Shown here: piece after piece, positions 1 to 5,960 of the stretch
Numbering within the stretch: position 1 is the stretch's first letter
How the letters are laid out: the number at the start of each line of letters is the position of its first letter
Assembly (NCBI GenBank): GCA_903822115.1
Contig: CAIJNU010000109.1
Location: 1 to 7,597 of the forward strand
Length of the DNA: 7,597 nucleotides
Direction of reading: 5' to 3'
Origin: an uncultured Candidatus Peregrinibacteria bacterium
Lineage (GTDB): Bacteria; Patescibacteriota; Gracilibacteria; Peribacterales; Peribacteraceae
Position numbers and translations under genes: made by a program
Notes under the pieces: generated by a model
Seen by the model: only the letters and a program-made list of their open reading frames with translations
Database searches by the model: none
Told to the model about the DNA's origin: nothing

Positions 1-1
1 A

Positions 2-592
2 CTCGCAACGATTACTCTTCATCCGGCGGCCAATGCATCTTCTGCCGCTAAACAGAGAGCGCTTCTTCCGACTATGAGCGGAACAAATATTTCAAGGCTG
101 CAGAAAGTTTTGGTAAATAGAAAATTAAACAGGTTTCAGGCATCAGATGTTTCTGCCTCTGCGTGGTACGCATCTGCAGCAACGCAAGCGGTTCGAAGCG
201 GATGGATGGTAGCGCCGGGGGGAAAATTTTCCCCTGCCGGGCACGTCACCGCTGAGGATATGGCAGCTGCACTCGGTGCTCTGCGCATCAATATCTCTAC
301 GGTCGAGACACTGCCGAGTGATGGCACGACTGTCCTCTCAAAGGGGGTATTCCTCGAGATTCTCACGGAGGCGTTCCAGTCGAAACTGAAAACGATCTTG
401 AAGACGAAGTCTCAGGCGGAGTACTCGAGAGCATGGAATGCCATTTCGGATGCGGTCTCAAATCACAATGCGGTGCGCATGAGCATTCTCGCGGGATGGA
501 TCCAAATGCCGCAGGGAAGCTTCCATGGCAGTGATCTAATCACGAGATCGGAGATGGCAACGATTCTCTTGCGTGTGATGGCAACGAAATAA
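2..592 (+). CDS. SLH-like (S-layer homology) repeat protein, C-terminal part
   Basis: The frame is open from the left window edge to the TAA at 590-592, so I read this as the 3' end of a longer gene; the ATG at 74 is internal or at best an alternative start. About 196 residues are visible. Two stretches have the SLH pattern. The first (about 128-283) has F-x-x-S-D-V, W-Y, A-V-R-S-G-W, G-x-K-F-S-P and V-T-A-E-D-M. The second (about 431-589) has a helix ending in S-I-L-A-G-W, then G-S-F, L-I-T-R-S-E-M and a leucine-rich helix. A weaker repeat may lie between them. SLH domains usually anchor proteins to cell-wall polymers or the S-layer, so a surface location is likely, but the N-terminus that would show a signal peptide and any enzymatic domain is outside the window. 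It is convergent with the cysNC gene. The repeats are divergent, so the family call is moderate. Confidence 0.6.
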   Translation, partial: LATITLHPAANASSAAKQRALLPTMSGTNISRLQKVLVNRKLNRFQASDVSASAWYASAATQAVRSGWMVAPGGKFSPAGHVTAEDMAAALGALRINISTVETLPSDGTTVLSKGVFLEILTEAFQSKLKTILKTKSQAEYSRAWNAISDAVSNHNAVRMSILAGWIQMPQGSFHGSDLITRSEMATILLRVMATK

Positions 593-610
593 GGGAAGAC
601 AAGGAGGACA

Positions 611-667
611 GTGCAATCGATGTATCCAGATCTAGGCTCCGTGGAAAAAACAGACGGTCTGCAATGA
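611..667 (+). CDS. possible 18-codon small ORF behind a strong Shine-Dalgarno
   Basis: An AAGGAGGA sequence (601-608) sits 2 bases before a GTG at 611 and 11 bases before an in-frame ATG at 620; both lead to a TGA at 665-667. The product would be 15 (ATG) or 18 (GTG) residues, with no recognisable motif. Spacing from the ribosome-binding site suits the ATG better. It follows the SLH-like gene by about 20 bases and could be co-translated with it, be the remnant of a decayed gene, or be chance. It is listed because no other gene start in this window has such a site. Confidence 0.2.
   Translation: MQSMYPDLGSVEKTDGLQ
645..662 (-). terminator. weak intrinsic terminator candidate after cysNC
   Basis: Read on the minus strand, about 13 bases after the cysNC stop, an 11-base inverted repeat (CAGAC-C-GTCTG, 651-661) is followed directly by six T (645-650). 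The geometry is that of a Rho-independent terminator and it lies where the five-gene minus-strand cluster should end. The usable stem is short (about 4 base pairs around a 3-base loop), so efficiency would be poor and the call is tentative. Confidence 0.3.
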
Positions 668-675
668 AATATTAT

Positions 676-2604
676 TTACTTCTCGATCAGGATCCCGTTT
701 GTGCGGAGGAGTTCTTCAACTTTCTCGGCACACTGCTCCGCTGCGTCCCTTTCCGTATCTAGTACGAGATCGGGTTTCTGCGGAGTTTCGTAGACGCTCG
801 ATATTCCCGGCACATTTTCCGTGTGGGCTTGTCGGTAGAGCTCCTTGGGATGACGTTTTCTGCAGACGTCCAGCGGCGCGGAGCAGTGGATGAGGAGGAA
901 ACGATCAGAGTCGACGAGTTCTTTCGCATGTGATCGCATTTCCTCCGTGGGGGCGACGAGTGCACAGAGCGCGATGATGCCGGCATCATTGAGGAGCTTG
1001 GCGACCTCCATGATCCGTCGCACATTCTCCGCCCTTTCCTCCGTCGAGAAGCCGAGATCGCGGTTGAGGCCGAGGCGCGCATTCTCGGCGTCGAGGACGA
1101 CCGCCACGTGCCCCTGAGCGAATAATTTCCTCTCGAGTTCATGTGCGATTGTGGATTTTCCGGAACCGGAGAATCCCGTGAAGAGGAGCGTGGCCGGTCT
1201 CTGCTTCCACTGCTTCTCCCGATCCTTCGATTCGACGCGGCTCTCTTCTTTTCGCAGCGTCTTGCTCCGCGGCTCCATTTGCCAGCGCCCCTGAGAATTC
1301 TCCTCTCGTCGATCCAACACCATCCCCGCTCCCACCGTCGCATTCGTCACGCGATCGATGAGGACGAAGGCACCCGTCGTGCGGTTCTTCGCGTAGCTGT
1401 CGAAAGCGATGCGCTGATGGAACGTGAGGGAGCAGCGGCCGATGCCGTTGAGAGGGAGTTGAGTCGATTGCTTGCGATGGTGCGTCTGGACATCCAGTTC
1501 GTAGCGAATCGCATCGACCGTCGCCAGCGTCTCAGTTCTCCCGAGACGAAGGAGGTATGTGTTCCCGTCAACGAGCGGTTCCTCTCCCATCCAGACGATC
1601 ATCGCTTCGCACGCGTCGTCGAGCGTTGGCACGTTCTGCGGATGCGCGAGGACGTCTCCGCGGGAGATGTCGATCTCATCGGTGAGCGTGAGCGTCACCG
1701 CTTGCCCCGCAAATGCTTCGTCGAGAGCGCCGTCGAATGTCTCGATCGAACGAACGGTCGTTTGTTTCTTCGAAGGAAAGACGATGATCCTGTCGCCGGG
1801 GCGCACCGTTCCCGAAGCGACGGTTCCCGCAAATCCGCGGAAGTCGGCGCTGGGCCTCGAAACGATCTGCACCGGGAAGCGGAAATCGATGAGGTTGCGG
1901 TCGGAGGCGACGTTGAGCGTCTCGAGGAGGTGCATGAGCGTGCCGCCGCGGTACCAAGGCATCTTGGCGCTCCCCGTGACCACGTTGTCGCCGACGAGCG
2001 CCGAGACTGGGATAAAGTGGAGGTCGGCGAAATCGAATCGCACGCAGCAGTCGCCGAATGCAGAGCGGATGTCGTCGAAGACGGCTTGGGAGTACCCGAC
2101 GAGATCCATTTTATTCACGGTGACGAGAACGTGGCGTATGCCGAGAAGCGCGATGATCGCCGTGTGGCGATACGTCTGTTCCGTCACGCCCTTCGTGGCG
2201 TCGATGAGCACCACGGCCATGTCGCAGGTGGAGGCGGCGGTCGCCATGTTGCGCGTGTACTGCGCATGGCCCGGGACGTCCGCGAGGATGAACGTGCGTT
2301 TCTCGGTGAAGAAGTAACGATAGGCGACGTCGATCGTGATGCCCTGCTCGCGTTCCGCCTGCAATCCGTCCATGAGGAGGGCGGGATCGATCGCGCCGCC
2401 GGTCGTTCCGTACCGCTTCGAGTCGGCTTCGAGCGATGCGAGCGCGTCGGAGGCGATGAGGCCGGCGTCGAGGAAGAGACGCCCGATCAGCGTGCTCTTG
2501 CCGTCATCGACATTGCCGCACGTCAGGATCCGAACGAGCTCCTTCTTCTCATGATCTCTCAGGAAGGTCGTGACGTCGATGGTGTCGGGGGTGAACGTGG
2601 GCAT
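676..2604 (-). CDS. cysNC: Bifunctional sulfate adenylyltransferase subunit 1 (GTPase) / adenylylsulfate kinase
   Basis: A 642-residue cytoplasmic fusion. The CysN half is the regulatory GTPase of ATP sulfurylase, coupling GTP hydrolysis to APS formation with CysD; the CysC half phosphorylates APS to PAPS. CysN shows the elongation-factor-type motifs: P-loop G-N-V-D-D-G-K-S-T at residues 30-38, the Q-G-I-T-I-D-V-A-Y-R-Y-F switch region, D-V-P-G-H, N-K-M-D, then beta-barrel domains with D-F-R-G and D-E-I-D-I-S-R-G-D. After a charged linker the kinase domain starts near residue 469, with P-loop G-F-S-G-S-G-K-S-T at 477-485, D-L-G-F-S and S-S-V-Y-E. Within it the usual D-G-[DE]-N is D-A-E-N (505-508), and the usual R-D-P-K-G-L-Y is R-H-P-K-E-L-Y (His585), followed by a slightly shortened loop. 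I start at the ATG at 2604, ten bases after the cysD stop; the frame is open further upstream, but that stretch lies inside cysD and is not CysN-like. There is no clear Shine-Dalgarno, so translation may be coupled to cysD. Length suits CysN/CysC (NodQ-type) fusions. Confidence 0.95.
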   Translation of the reverse strand: MPTFTPDTIDVTTFLRDHEKKELVRILTCGNVDDGKSTLIGRLFLDAGLIASDALASLEADSKRYGTTGGAIDPALLMDGLQAEREQGITIDVAYRYFFTEKRTFILADVPGHAQYTRNMATAASTCDMAVVLIDATKGVTEQTYRHTAIIALLGIRHVLVTVNKMDLVGYSQAVFDDIRSAFGDCCVRFDFADLHFIPVSALVGDNVVTGSAKMPWYRGGTLMHLLETLNVASDRNLIDFRFPVQIVSRPSADFRGFAGTVASGTVRPGDRIIVFPSKKQTTVRSIETFDGALDEAFAGQAVTLTLTDEIDISRGDVLAHPQNVPTLDDACEAMIVWMGEEPLVDGNTYLLRLGRTETLATVDAIRYELDVQTHHRKQSTQLPLNGIGRCSLTFHQRIAFDSYAKNRTTGAFVLIDRVTNATVGAGMVLDRREENSQGRWQMEPRSKTLRKEESRVESKDREKQWKQRPATLLFTGFSGSGKSTIAHELERKLFAQGHVAVVLDAENARLGLNRDLGFSTEERAENVRRIMEVAKLLNDAGIIALCALVAPTEEMRSHAKELVDSDRFLLIHCSAPLDVCRKRHPKELYRQAHTENVPGISSVYETPQKPDLVLDTERDAAEQCAEKVEELLRTNGILIEK

Positions 2605-2614
2605 GGAATGCGGT

Positions 2615-3526
2615 TTAGAAATATCCGTCGCGCTTCTTCTGTTCCATCGAAGCGACTTGGTCGGAGTCGATGAGGCGATCGCGGCGTTCGGAGGTCTTGG
2701 CCGCGAGGAGTTCTTCGAGAATTTCGGGGATCGTCGTCGCAGCGGAATCCACGGCGCCGGTGAGCGGGTAGCAGCCGAGGGTTCTAAAGCGCACCAGTCG
2801 CATTTCCGGCGTCTCTCCCGGCTCGAGCGGAAGGCGGTCATCATCCACCATGATGAGCGCTCCTTTGCGGTGGACGATGGGACGTTTCGCCGCGAAGTAC
2901 AGCGGGACGACAGGGATCTTCTCGAGATGGATGTAGTGCCAGATGTCGAGCTCGGTCCAGTTCGACAGCGGGAAGACGCGCATGCTCTCGCCGTCGTGTA
3001 TGCGCGTGTTCCAGAGGCGCCAGAGCTCCGGACGCTGATTCTTCGGATCCCAACGGTGGTGCGCATCGCGGAACGAGAAGATGCGTTCCTTCGCGCGCGA
3101 GCGTTCCTCGTCCCTGCGAGCGCCCCCGATCGCGCAGTCGAATCCGTTCTTCGTAATCGCCTGTTTCAACGCATCCGTTTTCATGATGTCGGTATACGCG
3201 GCGCTGCCGTGCGTGAAGGGGGAGATGCCCTTCCTCACGCCATCCTCATTCGTGTAGACGATGAGATCGAGTTTGAGTTGATCGCGGGCGAAGCTGTCGC
3301 GGAACGCGATCATCTCGCGGAACTTGTACGTCGTGTCGATGTGCAGCAGCGGGAAAGGAATCTTCCCAGGATGAAATGCCTTCCGCGCGAGGTGAAGGAG
3401 AACCGAGGAATCCTTGCCGATGGAGTACATCAGAACGGGTCTGCGAAACGTCGCCGCAACCTCACGGTAGATCTCGATGCTCTCCGCCTCGAGTTGTTCG
3501 AGGTGGGTGAGGGAATAGGAAGACAT
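2615..3526 (-). CDS. cysD: Sulfate adenylyltransferase subunit 2 (ATP sulfurylase catalytic subunit)
   Basis: A 303-residue protein that aligns almost end to end with E. coli CysD (302 residues, from memory). CysD is the catalytic subunit that joins sulfate and ATP to give adenosine 5'-phosphosulfate, driven by the CysN GTPase. Visible landmarks: T-H-L-x-Q-L-E-A-E-S-I at the N-terminus, the PP-loop S-I-G-K-D-S-S at residues 35-41, H-L-A-R-K-A-F, P-L-L-H-I-D-T, H-G-S-A, D-I-M-K-T, G-G-A-R-R-D-E-E, R-W-D-P-K-N-Q-R-P-E-L-W, F-P-L-S-N-W-T-E, F-R-T-L-G-C-Y-P-L-T-G-A, and the terminal K-K-R-D-G-Y-F. No key motif is missing. The ATG at 3526 places the conserved N-terminus correctly; no strong Shine-Dalgarno precedes it. 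The stop is ten bases before cysNC, and the upstream membrane-protein gene ends 23 bases before the start, so all three are probably co-transcribed. Confidence 0.96.
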   Translation of the reverse strand: MSSYSLTHLEQLEAESIEIYREVAATFRRPVLMYSIGKDSSVLLHLARKAFHPGKIPFPLLHIDTTYKFREMIAFRDSFARDQLKLDLIVYTNEDGVRKGISPFTHGSAAYTDIMKTDALKQAITKNGFDCAIGGARRDEERSRAKERIFSFRDAHHRWDPKNQRPELWRLWNTRIHDGESMRVFPLSNWTELDIWHYIHLEKIPVVPLYFAAKRPIVHRKGALIMVDDDRLPLEPGETPEMRLVRFRTLGCYPLTGAVDSAATTIPEILEELLAAKTSERRDRLIDSDQVASMEQKKRDGYF

Positions 3527-3549
3527 GCGAGGACAGGGTAGCAGACACC

Positions 3550-4098
3550 CTATCGGGAGCGCATGGGAGACGTTGCATCGGGTTTCGATTTTGCGACATC
3601 GCGCGGAATTTCCATGAGGAGGAACCACGCGTCGCTGCATGTGGAAATGACGAAAACGATGACCACACCCGTGAGCCAGAAGAAGGTAGTCGGTTCCTGT
3701 CGCAGAAGATCCTCTCCGAAGCCGACGAGGATGAGGGAACAGACGAGGGATGTGATGAAGCGCCAATAGAGGTACGGCGTGTTATCCACATGTTTATGCT
3801 GTTTCCAGAGACGATAGGCCGATCGGTACGCCGAGAACAAGGCGAGGACGAGAATCGGGATGCCGAGGCTCAACGACGTCTGATGGGGGATGAGAAAGAG
3901 GAGACCGACAATCATGAGCATGACGAAATTGCTCAGTGCTTGCTCCGCGAGACGGTGTAGATGATCGTTCTCCGGTCTTTCGATCACGGAGCCGTTGTAG
4001 GTGATCGAGAAGAAGAGGAGCCCCGCGAGCGTCGCGCTCGCTTCTGTCACGGCAATGTAGAACGGCTGCCAGTTCGCTATGGTTTCGGTGAAGAGCAT
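3550..4098 (-). CDS. Five-helix membrane protein of unknown function
   Basis: A 182-residue hydrophobic protein with about five membrane helices (roughly residues 12-33, 54-71, 75-93, 112-128 and 138-162) and a polar, basic tail. The first helix has the pattern T-E-A-S-A-T-L-A-G-L-L-F, which I associate with uncharacterised bacterial integral membrane proteins with small residues packed in helix 1; I cannot name a function. I chose the ATG at 4098 because it starts just before the first helix; the longer frame to 4149 adds 17 residues without membrane character. It lies between a small secreted protein and cysD (23-base gap), so it probably belongs to the sulfation cluster. A role in moving sulfate, PAPS or a sulfated product is conceivable, but nothing in the sequence proves transport. 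Confidence 0.75.
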   Translation of the reverse strand: MLFTETIANWQPFYIAVTEASATLAGLLFFSITYNGSVIERPENDHLHRLAEQALSNFVMLMIVGLLFLIPHQTSLSLGIPILVLALFSAYRSAYRLWKQHKHVDNTPYLYWRFITSLVCSLILVGFGEDLLRQEPTTFFWLTGVVIVFVISTCSDAWFLLMEIPRDVAKSKPDATSPMRSR

Positions 4099-4099
4099 G

Positions 4100-4121
4100 G
4101 CGCCATCATAGCAGATGGCGC
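4100..4121 (-). promoter_or_regulatory. 8-bp inverted repeat with embedded -10-like box before a start codon
   Basis: GCGCCATC (4100-4107) and GATGGCGC (4114-4121) form a perfect 8-base inverted repeat with a 6-base loop, ending one base before the ATG at 4098. On the minus strand the loop and second arm contain TATGAT (4110-4105), a good -10 box whose predicted transcription start would fall at about the ATG, giving a leaderless message. No convincing -35 is seen 16-18 bases upstream. It could be an operator over an internal promoter, or an RNA hairpin masking the start on read-through transcripts. There is no T-run, so it is not an intrinsic terminator. Confidence 0.3.
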
Positions 4122-4177
4122 GCCTTACCGAATCTGGGATGCGCGACATAGAATACGATGCAGGCTCACGGGAGACT

Positions 4178-4429
4178 CTACTTCGAAGCGCTCCCCGTAT
4201 CTTTCTTGCGCTTAAAAAATTTCTTGAATGCCATCCGCAACGGATAGGTGACAGCTCCGACGAAGGTCACGACAAACATGAAGATCAGGACAATGCCATT
4301 GCCTATCATCGGGATCAGCGGCCCCATTCCCGCATACGCGGAAGCATGAGAGGGGAAGGTGAAGAAGCCGAGGACAGTGGCACAGACGAGAGAAGCCGAA
4401 GCGATCGAAAGTCGTTGCATTGTTTTCAT
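4178..4429 (-). CDS. Small secreted or membrane protein with signal peptide and one further helix
   Basis: An 83-residue protein. A basic start (M-K-T-M-Q-R) and a hydrophobic core (about residues 9-25) end in P-S-H-A-S-A-Y-A-G, a typical signal peptidase I site near residue 31. A glycine/proline-rich stretch (A-G-M-G-P-L-I-P-M-I-G-N-G) leads into a second membrane helix (about 43-62) and a very basic tail (K-K-F-F-K-R-K-K). This plan, with A-Y-A-G-x-G after the signal peptide, one helix and a cationic end, resembles small proteins I have seen beside envelope-polysaccharide and phosphatase/sulfatase-type genes; this is recollection, not a database match. The ATG at 4429 gives the best signal peptide; an in-frame upstream ATG at 4459 would overlap the preceding gene and spoil it. 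It starts 16 bases after the sulfotransferase-like gene, so the two are probably co-transcribed. Function unknown. Confidence 0.7.
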   Translation of the reverse strand: MKTMQRLSIASASLVCATVLGFFTFPSHASAYAGMGPLIPMIGNGIVLIFMFVVTFVGAVTYPLRMAFKKFFKRKKDTGSASK

Positions 4430-4445
4430 AGAATGAGGGAAATGG

Positions 4446-5891
4446 TCACTTCGCATCATACAGAGGCACGGCATTATAGTACCGAAACTTCGGAGACGGC
4501 CCACTGAAGATCATTGTTCTCTTGCAAGAACTGGAGACTGATGGTGTGGGGCAGATCAATTCGGACAGGGTTACATCATGACCGGAGGAAGGATATTCCT
4601 GGTCTACGAGGAAGTGGCCGCTGCCAAGGGGGTGCACGTGGCCGAAGATTCCACTTTGGAAGTAATCATTTCCTGTGGCTTCGTACATGCCGAGAAGTTT
4701 GCCCGAGGCGATATCGAATTCATCAACCCTCGACGTCCCATTCGCCGCATCAGAACCTTTATTGTCGAATACGAGCATCGTACCTCTCTCGGTGATTGTC
4801 GGATCATGCTGCCCTTTGAACTGATTTGATAATTGCCATTTCACCTGCAGCGTCTCTTTGTCGAGAAGCATGACGGTACTGATATCCCTCAGGGAAATGA
4901 GAATGTCCCCGATCTTTCCATTGGGGAAGAAACTTGCAGACTTCGCATCCTTCACAATTTTTACGCTATTGAAATGCAGGGGGTCATGACAGTGTGAAAT
5001 GCTGCTGCGAATAGCTTCTCCGTTCTCTTTGAGAGAGGCAATGATCGGCAGGAGATCGATGCTCCTCTCATACTTTCCCGTTTTGAAATCGAAGATCCGA
5101 ATGGTGTCGTACTGCGCGTTGTCGCTGACGCACTTGCCGTACGTGTGTCCGATGGTGCGTGATGCCTCATTGGGAAGGCGCACATAATCTTTGCCGGGAA
5201 GATAAATGAGATCGTTAAATTCATCTCCCCAGTGGTGCAAATTCAGACCGGGGACTTTCCTCTCCCATATCTTGTATAGAGCATTGTTACGTACAATTGC
5301 TTTCGTGAGCGTCTGATGCGAACTGAACTGATCGGTGTTGAGATAGATGATCGAATTGTCGGGCTGTATCGATGAGAGATACATATGCCCTTTGTAGAGT
5401 GGGATGATGCTCTTCCCCTCCAGAAGTATCAGTCCACTGTAGAGGAAAGATACGAGGATTTTGGGGGCCGTACTGCTATTTTCAATGTGCAAACTGGAGA
5501 AATCCGCCAAAATTTTTTTTGTTGTATCTTCACTCAGCACCACTTTGCTGTCTGCATTTGTGAAATATTGAACAGGGCTGATTTCGCTTTTCACATAGAT
5601 GATCGAATCATTCATCCAATCATTGACTCGGAACACATTTCCTTCGGTCATCAGTGTGCCGAGGATGAGGGGGAGGAAAAGAAGTCCGAATTTCGCATAG
5701 TTGCTCCTCGCCCCCTTCCACGTCTGACGAAATCTCTTGTGGAATCTGTGGAGCAGCAACGCCAAAACAAAGACGACGAGGCACGCCACAATCGCGATAC
5801 GATGGTAAGAAAATCTCTCCAGATACCAACCTGCAAAAGCGGCGAGTACCCAGAGAGAGGCAATGAACCAAAATTTGAAAAACTTCTCCAC
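4446..5891 (-). CDS. Membrane-anchored arylsulfotransferase (ASST)-family protein
   Basis: A 481-residue protein with three N-terminal membrane helices (about residues 7-23, 31-48 and 67-82) and a large soluble domain. The basic loop between helices 2 and 3 (H-K-R-F-R-Q-T-W-K-G-A-R) predicts, by the positive-inside rule, that the soluble domain lies outside the membrane. That domain shows the ASST beta-propeller signature in order: L-H-H-W-G-D-E-F (His219/220), D-P-L-H-F-N-S-V (His306), G-D-I-L-I-S-L-R-D-I-S (Arg335), a tryptophan strand K-W-Q-L, G-Q-H-D-P-T (His362), L-V-F-D-N (375-377) and T-S-R-V (Arg388). In E. coli AssT three histidines and an arginine form the active site and one histidine carries the sulfuryl group; by order of motifs His306, Arg335 and His362 are the likely equivalents. 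Classical AssT uses phenolic sulfates, not PAPS, yet this gene heads a cluster with the PAPS-making enzymes. The start is a GTG, fixed by an in-frame TAA just upstream. An A8 run near 5513-5520 does not break the frame. Confidence 0.75.
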   Translation of the reverse strand: MEKFFKFWFIASLWVLAAFAGWYLERFSYHRIAIVACLVVFVLALLLHRFHKRFRQTWKGARSNYAKFGLLFLPLILGTLMTEGNVFRVNDWMNDSIIYVKSEISPVQYFTNADSKVVLSEDTTKKILADFSSLHIENSSTAPKILVSFLYSGLILLEGKSIIPLYKGHMYLSSIQPDNSIIYLNTDQFSSHQTLTKAIVRNNALYKIWERKVPGLNLHHWGDEFNDLIYLPGKDYVRLPNEASRTIGHTYGKCVSDNAQYDTIRIFDFKTGKYERSIDLLPIIASLKENGEAIRSSISHCHDPLHFNSVKIVKDAKSASFFPNGKIGDILISLRDISTVMLLDKETLQVKWQLSNQFKGQHDPTITERGTMLVFDNKGSDAANGTSRVDEFDIASGKLLGMYEATGNDYFQSGIFGHVHPLGSGHFLVDQEYPSSGHDVTLSELICPTPSVSSSCKRTMIFSGPSPKFRYYNAVPLYDAK

Positions 5892-5904
5892 CTCGCGATC
5901 TTAA

Positions 5905-5933
5905 CATATAAATCGCTCAGAAAATAATTTCAA
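5905..5933 (-). promoter_or_regulatory. sigma70-like promoter for the sulfation cluster
   Basis: On the minus strand TTGAAA (5933-5928; five of six match TTGACA) is followed after exactly 17 bases by TATATG (5910-5905; four of six match TATAAT). The region is AT-rich compared with its surroundings and lies in the 69-base gap upstream of the sulfotransferase-like gene. The predicted start of transcription is only about 5-8 bases before the GTG at 5891, so the message would be nearly leaderless, in line with the missing Shine-Dalgarno. Confidence 0.45.
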
Positions 5934-5960
5934 AAATGATCGTTGTGGTATAGAGCTAGC

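Noticed and set aside
1141..2673. Plus-strand open frame of 510 codons opposite cysNC
   Set aside because: It is antisense to a clearly conserved gene, is rich in Arg/Val/Glu/Asp in the way mirrored codon bias produces, and has no recognisable domain.
2605..3066. N-terminal extension of the cysN frame by 154 codons
   Set aside because: The extension runs inside cysD in another frame, is Arg/Ser-rich and lacks homology; the ATG at 2604 gives a normal CysN N-terminus.
2570..3541. Plus-strand open frame of 323 codons opposite cysD
   Set aside because: It is exactly antisense to cysD, has a low-complexity Arg/Glu/Val composition and no motifs; it is a shadow of the conserved gene.
3527..3766. 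N-terminal extension of the cysD frame
   Set aside because: It overlaps the five-helix membrane protein gene in another frame; CysD homology begins at the ATG at 3526.
5505..5525. A8/T8 homopolymer in the sulfotransferase-like gene as a frameshift or slippage site
   Set aside because: The frame and the family motifs continue normally on both sides, so there is no sign of a break; slippage is possible but unsupported.
5385..5927. Plus-strand open frame of 180 codons opposite the sulfotransferase-like gene
   Set aside because: It is antisense to a gene with membrane helices and family motifs, and shows no domain of its own.
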